NCBI RefSeq assembly: GCF_007280555.1
Contig: NZ_VKDB01000044.1
Location: 1-14,718 of the forward strand
Source of the DNA: Deinococcus detaillensis
GTDB taxonomy: Bacteria > Deinococcota > Deinococci > Deinococcales > Deinococcaceae
Reading direction: 5' to 3'
Length of the DNA: 14,718 bases
Shown: positions 1-6,389 of the stretch, one piece after another
Layout: every line of letters starts with the position of its first letter
How positions within the stretch are numbered: position 1 is the first letter of the stretch
Notes under the pieces: generated by a model
The model's database searches: none
The model's input: the letters and a program-made list of their open reading frames with translations, nothing else
Told to the model about the DNA's origin: nothing
Translations under genes and position numbers: made by a program

Positions 1-69
1 CGTGAAATGATTCAAGTCCCACTGGACTTTATTGAGCGCCTCGCAGACGCACTTTGCTACGCCGCCTGA
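1..69 (+). CDS. C-terminal tail of an unrecognised protein (partial)
   Basis: Frame 1 is open from the first base of the window to a TGA at 67-69 and reads REMIQVPLDFIERLADALCY followed by AA. The start lies outside the window. The 22 residues look like a short amphipathic helix, but there is too little to assign a family. An IS6-like transposase remnant begins about 65 bp downstream, so this may be the end of an intact host gene or part of the same debris. Reality as a coding end is uncertain. Confidence 0.25.
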   Translation, partial: REMIQVPLDFIERLADALCYAA

Positions 70-134
70 CAGTATCCAATGGCCAAAGTCGAGCTTAGTG
101 TACCCCACCCGCGCAAGTGGGCGGACGTTTTTGG

Positions 135-338
135 AAAGATTTCTTGGAGTATTATCGGGACACCGAGGCCACAAAGACGTTCCTGTCCAGACTGGTCGGG
201 GAATACAACGTCCCAGAGGTAACTCATACTGACCAACTCCAAAGTTACGGAGCTGAGATCAGAGAAATTCCGAGTCTGATCGATGTTGACCATCAGCAGG
301 TGATCTTGACGGCCCGCTGCAACAATCTCGTCGAGCAG
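135..338 (+). pseudogene. IS6/IS240-like transposase remnant (internal to C-terminal part)
   Basis: The frame that is open from 117 reads RDTEATKTFLSRL, then TDQLQSYGAEIREIPSL and TARCNNLVEQ. These match by eye the catalytic part of IS6-family transposases, which have a ...HRDTxAAKxFF... segment, a TDKLxSYGAAIRE segment carrying the second Asp, and an ARCNNLIEQ segment carrying the final Glu. The spacing between that Asp and Glu is about 34 residues, as expected for this family. The N-terminal HTH, the first catalytic Asp and the C-terminus after the EQ are missing. After about position 338 the reading frame continues to 575 but no longer resembles a transposase. This is a non-functional relic; the family call rests on recalled motifs, not on a search. 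Confidence 0.6.
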
Positions 339-604
339 CGGGCGGGCGTCCATCCGGGCGTCCGTTCTGCCCAAGACAATCGCACCGAAGTACACGGCGT
401 CAGGAGCGACAACAACAAGAATTCAAACGGAGGAAACGAGCGCAAGAATTCCCCAATCTGCACGTCAAAATCAGCGGGCAAGCGTCCTCATGGGCGCTGT
501 TCTGCCCAAGACAGCAACCTTCACCATCACACTCGCACCAGCGTCTCTGCCACGAACAGAAGACAAAATCAGTAAAATGCGTTCCGGACGTGGTCAACCG
601 TCGC
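339..604. other. Unrecognised spacer with a 15-bp direct repeat
   Basis: Open frames exist on both strands here, but none gives a recognisable or compositionally convincing protein. The only structure seen is an exact direct repeat GTTCTGCCCAAGACA at 364-378 and 499-513, 135 bp apart. On the minus strand both copies read as LGxxxAxxDA in different frames, which could be a trace of a decayed gene. The segment lies between two transposase remnants, so it is probably scar sequence. Confidence 0.35.
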
Positions 605-639
605 GGCAGGGGCGGTCTGAATTTTAGACTGCCCCTGCC
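605..639 (+). repeat. Strong inverted repeat, 14-bp stem and 7-nt loop
   Basis: The arms are GGCAGGGGCGGTCT (605-618) and AGACTGCCCCTGCC (626-639), separated by GAATTTT. All 14 positions pair if the RNA is made from the plus strand, with a single G-U wobble; the minus-strand RNA would have an A-C mismatch instead. No T-run follows on the plus side, so it is not a classical intrinsic terminator. It lies about 40 bp before the truncated IS3 OrfB remnant and could be an old element end, a transcription block or a recombination-prone site. Confidence 0.55.
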
Positions 640-1047
640 CTCAGTCTGTCGTAACGCCAGTTAAGGCAACACAACCCTTGGCTGAGCGTGCTCAGCCTGC
701 CATGCTTGTGACGGACAACGGGCCAGAGTTCATCAGCAGAGCGTTGGGGCAATGGGCATACGAACGCGGAATTACGCAACACTTCAATCGTCCTGGGAAA
801 CCCGTCGAGAACGCCTACATCGAGAGTTTCAATGGCCGGGTTCGGCACGAGTGCCTGAATCTCCATTGGTTTCAGACCCTACCTCAAGCTCGTCTGGTTG
901 TGACAGCTTGGCATCGAGATTACAACGAGATGCGCCCGCATAGCTCGCTCAATAACCGTTCACCGAATATATTAGCCCGCCTGAGCCAGGCGGGCTGAGA
1001 TAGGATTTGGAGTGTAACTGGACTGGATTGGCGGCGGGGGAACCTCA
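640..1047 (+). mobile_element. 3' part of an IS3-family element with probable right end
   Basis: This segment holds the C-terminal half of an OrfB transposase and then 49 bp of non-coding DNA ending GGGGGAACCTCA at 1047. Read inward, the end is TGAGGTTCCCCC, which begins with the TGA common at IS3-family ends. It agrees at 9 of 12 positions with TGAGGGTGACCC at 14561-14572, the left end proposed for the IS3-like element at the other edge of the window. The left half of this element, including OrfA and the first catalytic Asp, is absent. The left boundary at about 640 is only approximate. Confidence 0.5.
678..998 (+). pseudogene. IS3-family transposase OrfB, C-terminal half
   Basis: This is the integrase-core (rve) half of an IS3-family transposase. 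Visible motifs are TDNGPEF, carrying the second catalytic Asp (residue 13 counting from the TTG at 678), and ENAYIESFNGRVRHECLN, carrying the catalytic Glu (residue 49). The 35 residues between them give the DD35E spacing of the family. The C-terminal WHRDYNEMRPHSSLNNRSP is also typical. Full OrfB proteins are about 270-300 residues; only about 106 are left and the first Asp is missing, so it cannot transpose. The TTG start is an artefact of truncation, since the frame was once continuous with an upstream portion. Confidence 0.88.
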
Positions 1048-1065
1048 CCTGCGAAAGCGGCGTTA

Positions 1066-1836
1066 TCAAATGCGTTGCTCCGTTTGGGTGACGCTGGAAG
1101 TCCCGCGGTCCATGCTGGTGGTGGGCACGAAGAGGTCCGTGAGGGTAAGTTCGCGCAGCATCAGGGCCTCGGTGGCGCGCTCGGTAAAGCGTGCGCGATA
1201 CCACGCCAGGCAGCCCATCATGAGAAGGAGAGTCAGGAGCATAGCCTGTGAACGCAGGAGTGGCCCTATGAAAGGCAAGAAGACAGCAGGGTTCAGTAAC
1301 CAGGGTAAGGCCACCACCGCCCCGAACAGCGTTGTGACCAGCATCACCGCTGGCCGGATTCGTAGGAAAGTAAAGATAAAACCGGCGTTGGTCGCCAACG
1401 TCCAGTAGGACGAGGTATTGACATACACCGGGAGCACCGGAAGATTTGGGTGAAGCACAAAAATGACGTTGTGGGCCAAGGCGACCAGTAAGACTAGGCC
1501 GACAGCAACGCGCCCTACCATATCGCTGTAGCCGCCCAGCAGGTTCCATAGGGCGCTGGTCATCAGCAGCGAGGCCACCACCGGAAAGCCGTAGACAACG
1601 TAAGGGTCTTGAACCGCCTGACGCAGATGAATCTGCGCGGCGTAGGCTGCGCTCATGCCACACAAGGGAACCAGCGAGGTCCAGATGTAGATCCAGCGTT
1701 TGTCTTCTATCGAGCGCTTTTCCTCGCCGGTGAGTTGAAGCAAGTGGATATCGGAGTTGTGGCGGGGCATCTGAATCCATTGTACAAAGAAAAAGCGGCC
1801 ACTGGCAAAACCAAATACCCTCTCTGTCTTGACCAT
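1066..1836 (-). CDS. Six-helix membrane protein, possibly a diguanylate cyclase that lost its GGDEF domain
   Basis: The protein has a hydrophilic N-terminus followed by about six transmembrane stretches, for example WIYIWTSLVPLCGMSAAYAA, VASLLMTSALWNLLGG, VAVGLVLLVALAHNVIFVL and AMLLTLLLMMGCLAWY. A charged helix then ends RATEALMLRELTLTD. That last segment resembles the signalling helix placed directly before a GGDEF domain (LTLTDxLTGLxNRR), but here only 22 unrelated residues follow before the stop at 1066. No GGDEF, HisKA or other output domain remains. The open frame starts at 1836; a second Met at 1770 (MPRHNSDIHLL) is an equally good start, and neither has a clear ribosome binding site. 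The gene follows the SARP remnant on the same strand and ends 19 bp from the proposed IS3 right end, so loss of its C-terminus by IS-linked deletion is likely. The GGDEF ancestry is inference. Confidence 0.55.
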   Translation of the reverse strand: MVKTERVFGFASGRFFFVQWIQMPRHNSDIHLLQLTGEEKRSIEDKRWIYIWTSLVPLCGMSAAYAAQIHLRQAVQDPYVVYGFPVVASLLMTSALWNLLGGYSDMVGRVAVGLVLLVALAHNVIFVLHPNLPVLPVYVNTSSYWTLATNAGFIFTFLRIRPAVMLVTTLFGAVVALPWLLNPAVFLPFIGPLLRSQAMLLTLLLMMGCLAWYRARFTERATEALMLRELTLTDLFVPTTSMDRGTSSVTQTEQRI

Positions 1837-1949
1837 ACCGCGCAGCCAAGCACCTCCCGGATCTGTGGTGAAACGGCGGAGTGTGTTTGACCACGGTGCT
1901 CGCCTTCGCCAGTCGCCGAACCAGCAGGGAAGAAGGTCGCTGCCTTGGA

Positions 1950-3025
1950 TTCCGCTTGGAGCGTGACTGCTCAGAGCGTGCTTGAGGTGATATTGCCTGA
2001 GGAGCAGGCAATATCAGCTGGAAGTCATCTGTTGCTTGGCCTTCACGGCTCAGACACAGAAAGCGGACTTCTGGCCAAGCGCAGACTACCGCTTGAAACA
2101 GTGCTGGGCAGAGGCAGAGGTGGTCGAGTTGATCGACTACGACTGTCAAGCTACTGAAGGACGCAGATGTGTAGAGAAGGTGCTCAAGGTGGGCCAGTAA
2201 GGCGGCGGCGTCAAGAAATGGGCGGGCGTCTAAAAAAATGGTCGGGAGACCGTCCTGCATGAGTAGGTCGCAGAACTGGCGGCCCAAGACCGACTTTCCC
2301 GCGCCAGTTGGTCCGGAAAGCCAGGCCGCGCCGCCGTCCAACCACCAGGCCAAGAGGGCCTGCAAGGCCATGTGATGCGTCTGGCCAGCGGCGGGGGACA
2401 ACTGCTCGCGCGACCAGCCGTACTCCAGCAGTTCAGCTTGAACTTGAATGTGCAGAGCCGAACCTTTGTAGCAAACCGCCAGAACCCGTGCCAGAGTGGC
2501 CGCGTCGGGTACGGGCGCACTTGGCAGCGTCCAAGCCTGTTCAGCCAGAGCATGGGCCATCTGCGCCGGATGGGTTCTGGCCAGCAATAGAAGCTCTCGT
2601 TGCTGATGTGCCGCTAGCCGCTCCCGCTGGCGTTCTATCCAGTCTATAAGCTCGGCAGATACGCCCTGACAACGCACGTCCTCCAAAAACAGGCCACTGA
2701 AGTCGGCGGCGTCGAGTCCCTTGCAGCTCAGGAGGTGAAGAGCGTCGCACTCGATTTCGGTGGACCATACACCGCCCTGTTGATTAATAATGATGCCACT
2801 TTTCTTCAACATGCAGCGGGTTACCCGCAGATTATTCTCGGCATTGTCCACTTCGGGCCAGAAGAGTTTTATCAGCGCACTCTGGGAGGTCGGGCCTTCC
2901 AAGGCCAGATAGGTCAGGAGCAGGAGCGGCTTGGCCTGAGTACACGTTCCCAAAGCCAAAGTTCCCAGCGTCTGGAGCACTTGGGTTGGTGTGTCATGGT
3001 GAGGGCACTTCAGTAAATGAGTCAT
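1950..3025 (-). pseudogene. AfsR/SARP-like transcriptional activator, truncated after the P-loop domain
   Basis: The N-terminus (residues about 18-150) looks like the winged-helix plus BTAD arrangement of SARP-type activators: KPLLLLTYLALEGPTSQSAL and LFWPEVDNAENNLRVTRCML are typical of Deinococcus relatives, followed by a helical segment ending IERQRERLAAHQQRELLLLA. An ATPase segment follows, with Walker A GPTGAGKS (residues 238-245) and a Walker B-like TVVVDQLD (about 294-301). After about residue 340 the protein loses all resemblance. The frame stays open to 920, but those 340 residues are only the shifted frame of the downstream membrane protein and IS DNA. Full-length relatives carry several hundred more residues of ATPase and repeat domains. 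The start at 3025 (MTHLLKCPHH) has no clear ribosome binding site. A 12-bp perfect hairpin lies at the break. The DNA-binding part could still be made. Confidence 0.65.
1988..2016. repeat. Perfect 12-bp inverted repeat with 5-nt loop at the SARP break
   Basis: TGATATTGCCTG (1988-1999) and CAGGCAATATCA (2005-2016) are exact inverted copies separated by AGGAG. The hairpin encodes residues about 337-346 of the SARP frame, exactly where resemblance to the family ends. It could be a scar of an excised or inserted element, or a transcription block. No T-run follows on either strand. Confidence 0.6.
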
Positions 3026-3426
3026 AAGGAGTGGCGCTAGGCTCAGTTACCTTAAGACGATTCACAGTTCGCTCTCATGGCCATGTGGCCACGAACTCAA
3101 GGAGGCTGATGGGGGGGGATTGTCCAGACCCGCCCAGCGCTGTACAGGGTGTAGCTGTAAATGCGACTCGAGCCGAAACCTAGACAAGCCAAACAGCCGT
3201 TTGTATATGGATGCAGGTCTGATCAATTTTGGCTTCTCGGACAGTACAAAAAACTCCGTCCCTTTGCGCTCCAAGAAAGATTTTTACTGCTGTAAGCTCG
3301 GTGTCTCCCATAGAAAACGCGGTTCTGTCTGCGCTGTTCTGTCCTGGGCCGCTTGGAACTTGCCGATTTAAGGTGTTAAATCACACCCTGTGAGTCTCAG
3401 TGATATAAAACTGCAATAAGGTCAAT
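3026..3426. other. Intergenic region between SARP remnant and histidine kinase
   Basis: This 401-bp stretch separates the 3' end of the kinase gene from the start of the SARP remnant, both on the minus strand. It contains the TGGCCA double motif at 3075-3092, an 8-G run at 3111-3118, and a weak hairpin GGTGT-TAAATC-ACACC at 3372-3387 downstream of the kinase stop, with no T-run. Short open frames of 70-83 codons on both strands have no ribosome binding site or recognisable content, so I see no gene here. Confidence 0.5.
3075..3092. promoter_or_regulatory. Putative operator TCATGGCCATGTGGCCAC upstream of SARP remnant
   Basis: Two copies of the self-complementary hexamer TGGCCA are separated by 2 bp, so the site is both a direct repeat with an 8-bp period and a dyad. 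It ends 50 bp upstream of the SARP start codon. The same 18-bp pattern, with only the two central bases changed, occurs at 5968-5985 upstream of the RiPP precursor. SARP proteins are known to bind direct repeats near promoters, but which regulator binds here is inference. Confidence 0.5.
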
Positions 3427-4974
3427 TCAACCCGAGGCGCGCTCAACATAAGGGAGGTGAATACTGAAGACCGTTTGGGCAGGCTGGTTCTCGGTTGCTG
3501 CTTCTCGGGCGTAAGTTAAAGTGCCGCCGTGGCGCTCAACGATTCGCCGCGTCAGATAAAGTCCAATCCCTGTTCCCGATCCCGCAGTGGTTTGCCGGAA
3601 CCGCTGGAAAAGCCGTGATTCCTGCTCTAGAGCGACACCGGAACCCCGGTCGCGCACCTCGACGACTGCCAGCGGCCCCTCACGGCGCAGGCGCACGCAG
3701 ATAATGGATTCGGGAGGGCTGAATTTGACAGCATTGTCGAGTAGGTTTTGGAAAGCCCGGCGCAGATCGTAGCGGTGGCCCCGTGTGCTCAGGCCATCCA
3801 ACGTCAGCTCGAAATGCAGAGCGCGTGTGCTGGCGCGGGGCGAGAGGTCGCTCAGGACACTTCGGAGAACTGGTTCAAGATCCACGACGGCGCTCTCATC
3901 ACCAGCTGGGCCCCCGCTTTCATATTCGGCCAGCAGCATCAGTTGGTCCGAGATGGCCAGCAGTCCCTGGTGTGCTTCAAGCGAGCTGCGCAGCGACTCC
4001 TGAAACTCGTCCGGCAGTGGCCCGAACGCGCCGTGCAGGGCGGCCTGCGCGTTCAGGATGCTGGCCGTGATCGGTGTGCGGAGGTCATGCGAAAACGCGT
4101 ACACCAAGTCGCGTAGTAGTTCACGCTGCTGATGAACCTCTTGGAGCAGCGCAGCGCGTTCTATTTGCATCTGGAGCACGCGCACGGCGTCCTCGATAAA
4201 TCCCAGCGGTGCACTTGGCCGCTTCAGAGCAACCAGTGCCTCGCTCTGACCAGGATGGCGCAACTTCACGAGGACTTCGCTCTTTCCCTTCATCCAGACC
4301 ACTGGCTCGGCGCTGGGGGAAGCGTGGCCGTGGGAAAGCACGCGCTGAAACCGGTGGGATCCGCCTGCACCCCACCCTCTGGTTCTGAGACCTCGGCGGC
4401 GTTCGGCTGGGCGTGCAGTGTCCAGGCCGCGTATCAGTTCGTTCACACTGTCCACCCGCTGCACGGTGAACTGCACGGCACCCGAAAGCTGAGCCAGCAC
4501 CTCAGCCGCCCGCTCCAGCACCTGCTGGCTGGTCAGCGAGTTCATGCCTGCTTGCCCAGCGGGTGGCTCCTGCGTTCGTGCTGGCGCTTCTGACAGCCCT
4601 TTTGCAGCGGCAAGTGCGGCAACGCGGCGCACCGATAGGCAGCCGGCCACGCCTGTCAGCAGGATCAGGAGGGAGAGTCCCAAGTAGGTCAGGATGAGAT
4701 CTGGATCAGCGCCCCGCTGCATCACGGTGTGGGTCCCAATCAGCACGTTGGCAAACACGCCTATGCAGGTGAGGCGGGCGGTGAGATTCTCCTGTAAGGC
4801 GAGCGCTGACAGACCGACAATGAGCGCAAGGCCGAAACCAGACGCAGCCGTGGGAATGAACAGACCCAGCCCAGTCAAGAGGGCACACATCATCAGACCG
4901 ATGCGCCACACCACGGTCGGATCCGGCTGTAAAACGCGCTCCAGCACCTCGGCAGAAGAAGTGGTTTCTGCCAT
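3427..4974 (-). CDS. Membrane-associated sensor histidine kinase
   Basis: This is the sensor of a two-component pair, expected to autophosphorylate a histidine and pass the phosphate to the regulator encoded just upstream. Residues about 22-115 form four or so transmembrane helices. Residues about 150-265 are a GAF-like or linker region, and a coiled segment 265-290 precedes the dimerisation helix. The H-box is FSHDLRTPI with the phospho-acceptor at His296. The ATPase domain has the N-box FQNLLDNAVKFSPP (Asn410/Asn414), DRGSG (442-446) and GTGIGLYL (467-474). The start at 4974 is 2 nt after the stop of the response regulator, so the two are co-transcribed. Residues about 186-215 are rich in Arg, Gly and His and unlike the surrounding sequence, possibly a compensated local frameshift. 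The signal sensed is unknown; proximity suggests a role in controlling the RiPP locus. Confidence 0.9.
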   Translation of the reverse strand: MAETTSSAEVLERVLQPDPTVVWRIGLMMCALLTGLGLFIPTAASGFGLALIVGLSALALQENLTARLTCIGVFANVLIGTHTVMQRGADPDLILTYLGLSLLILLTGVAGCLSVRRVAALAAAKGLSEAPARTQEPPAGQAGMNSLTSQQVLERAAEVLAQLSGAVQFTVQRVDSVNELIRGLDTARPAERRRGLRTRGWGAGGSHRFQRVLSHGHASPSAEPVVWMKGKSEVLVKLRHPGQSEALVALKRPSAPLGFIEDAVRVLQMQIERAALLQEVHQQRELLRDLVYAFSHDLRTPITASILNAQAALHGAFGPLPDEFQESLRSSLEAHQGLLAISDQLMLLAEYESGGPAGDESAVVDLEPVLRSVLSDLSPRASTRALHFELTLDGLSTRGHRYDLRRAFQNLLDNAVKFSPPESIICVRLRREGPLAVVEVRDRGSGVALEQESRLFQRFRQTTAGSGTGIGLYLTRRIVERHGGTLTYAREAATENQPAQTVFSIHLPYVERASG

Positions 4975-4976
4975 GC

Positions 4977-5627
4977 TCAGATCAACCCGGCCCGGAACGC
5001 CTTGACGGCAGCCTGGGTACGGTCTGTGGCTTGAAGTTTACTCAAGATGTCCTGAATAAGCTGCTTAACCAGCCCCACACTGATGCCCAGGATCTGCGCA
5101 ATCTCCTTGTTGCTTAGGCCATCGGCGACCAGCCGCAGCGCCGACGTTTCGCGTACCGAAAGTGGCGAAAGATCTGCGCCGCTGTCCACTGAGCGCAGCA
5201 AATGAGCCGCACTCTGCGGATCGAAAAAGACGCCGCCTGTTGCCGCCGAAAGCACGCCCTGGTAGATCATTTCCGGTGAGGCCGACTTCAGGCAGTAGGC
5301 AACGGCACCTGAGGCCAGCGCCGCGCAGACCTGATCGCGCCGGTTGGAGGCAGTCAGCATCATGACGCGTGCGTCAGGCTGAATACGGCCCACCTCAGTG
5401 GCGGCCTGAATGCCGTCGATGCCCGGCAGATTGATGTCCATGAGCACCACATTCACCGCCGAGTGGGCTAGTTGTGCGAGCGCCTCCTCGCCGGTGCGGG
5501 CCTCACAGACCACCTGAAAGCCCGGCTGAGCGCTCAGCAGCGCACGCAAACTGATGCGGGTCAGATCGTGGTCTTCGACAATCTGAATTCGAATAGGCGC
5601 GGAAGGAAGGGAAACAGAAGAGATCAC
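4977..5627 (-). CDS. NarL/FixJ-type response regulator
   Basis: This is a DNA-binding response regulator of 216 residues, the usual length of the family. The receiver domain (about 12-130) has the acidic pair Glu18/Asp19, the phosphorylation site Asp64 in VLMDINLPGIDG, Thr92 and the conserved Lys114. The LuxR-type HTH domain (about 153-215) has LSVRE and GLSNKEIAQILGIS. The segment after that, VGLVKQLIQDILSKL, replaces the usual TVKxHxxxIxxKL pattern: the common His is lost, so its DNA specificity may differ from typical NarL proteins. The start is GTG at 5627, with only a weak GAGAGAA upstream. It is the first gene of the operon with the kinase. It reads away from the RiPP precursor, and the two genes share a 551-bp divergent region. 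Confidence 0.92.
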   Translation of the reverse strand: MISSVSLPSAPIRIQIVEDHDLTRISLRALLSAQPGFQVVCEARTGEEALAQLAHSAVNVVLMDINLPGIDGIQAATEVGRIQPDARVMMLTASNRRDQVCAALASGAVAYCLKSASPEMIYQGVLSAATGGVFFDPQSAAHLLRSVDSGADLSPLSVRETSALRLVADGLSNKEIAQILGISVGLVKQLIQDILSKLQATDRTQAAVKAFRAGLI

Positions 5628-6178
5628 GGGCCATTCTCTCTGATCGCGGCGGCTGTATGGCCTTTCATACTGCCTTGCCGGGACGTGGCCGCCTTACAAG
5701 CGCTGCCCTGACATATCCAGAAAGCAATCCCGAACGGCAGACAGCACACCTCCAGCCAAATCTCCGCTGGCATCCAGGCGGCCAGTCGCCGTTCGCTTTG
5801 CCCGAGAACTGGGAGGCATGACGGGCACCCACACCCCTATTGACGAAAGTGGTGAACCGCATTTCTGAAATCATTTGCCCTCAACAATCCTGAAGTCGGT
5901 AGCGACGCACAGTTTCATGCTCGCACAATATCCATTTCTGGAGACTAGACAGTTTTAGGCAGCGAAATCATGGCCAGATGGCCACAGAAACGTCAAGCTT
6001 CACTGCATATGTTTTACCGGGGGGTTTGCTCAGTTAGTTGTTGCCACGACTTAAGGGACGGACAGTCCTCAGTTGTCAGGCAGCGATTTTATACGTTCTG
6101 AACAGTGTCCGGCTGTTTAATGCCCTTCAGCTAGACTCCGCTCCAGAAGTAAAACTCTCAGAGTCAAGAAGGAACTAT
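5628..6178. other. Divergent regulatory region between response regulator and RiPP precursor
   Basis: This 551-bp stretch has no convincing gene; the 69-codon minus frame at 5665-5874 lacks a ribosome binding site and recognisable content. It must hold the promoters for the two-component operon (minus) and for the precursor (plus). The clearest signal is the TGGCCA double motif at 5968-5985, 194 bp before the precursor start. AT-rich patches at about 6087-6094 (TTTTATAC) and 6115-6121 (GTTTAAT) could be -10 regions, but I see no well-spaced -35 partner. Confidence 0.5.
5968..5985. promoter_or_regulatory. Putative operator TCATGGCCAGATGGCCAC upstream of RiPP precursor
   Basis: This is the second copy of the 18-bp pattern found upstream of the SARP remnant, 16 of 18 bases identical and in the same orientation on the plus strand. 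It sits between the response regulator and the precursor, much nearer the precursor. The distance of 194 bp to the start codon implies a long 5' untranslated region if it acts next to the promoter. Confidence 0.5.
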
Positions 6179-6346
6179 ATGAAAACTGCGGAAAAAACAG
6201 AAGAGACCCCCACAAAAACCTACACCCCGCCTGCTGTGCAGGACCTTGGTAAGTGGACAGCCGTGACATTACAGAACTCCATTCCAGTGATCCCCGTTGG
6301 CCCAGGAACAGGCAACTTCTTGAGTGACGCTTTCAAAAACTGGTAA
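6179..6346 (+). CDS. Lasso-type RiPP precursor peptide with non-canonical core
   Basis: This 55-residue peptide starts at ATG 6179 behind AGAAGGA. Residues 15-30 (YTPPAVQDLGKWTAVT) fit the lasso leader signature YxxPxLxxxGxxxxxT, with Tyr15, Pro18, Val20 in place of Leu, Gly24 and Thr30. In lasso precursors the Thr is the second-last leader residue, which would put the cut after Leu31 and give a 24-residue core starting QNSIPVIPVGPGTG and ending AFKNW. That core has Gln at position 1 and no Asp or Glu at 7-9, so the usual macrolactam cannot form. An alternative N-terminus at Gly43 would place Asp50 at position 8 of a 13-mer. The leader is highly charged and the core nearly uncharged, as usual for RiPPs. 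The precursor lies 43 bp before the large lipoprotein gene. Leader call is strong; product structure is unknown. Confidence 0.8.
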   Translation: MKTAEKTEETPTKTYTPPAVQDLGKWTAVTLQNSIPVIPVGPGTGNFLSDAFKNW

Positions 6347-6389
6347 TCAAACGCTTAAACCCATCAAGTTGTCACAGGAGAGGAAAACC

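Noticed and set aside
57..395. 112-codon minus-strand ORF over the IS6-like remnant
   Set aside because: It is largely antisense to the recognisable transposase segment, has no ribosome binding site and shows no known motif.
920..1949. Continuation of the SARP open frame on the minus strand to a stop at 920
   Set aside because: These 340 codons are the shifted frame of the membrane protein at 1066-1836 and then run antisense through the IS3 OrfB. The residues are Arg/Ser/Pro-rich shadow sequence with no family resemblance.
3120..3371. 83-codon plus ORF with several Cys residues in the kinase-SARP intergenic region
   Set aside because: The Cys spacing looked briefly like a small metal-binding or toxin peptide, but there is no signal peptide, ribosome binding site or repeat pattern.
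5665..5874. 69-codon minus ORF upstream of the response regulator
   Set aside because: No start signal and no recognisable content; it lies where promoters for two divergent operons are needed.
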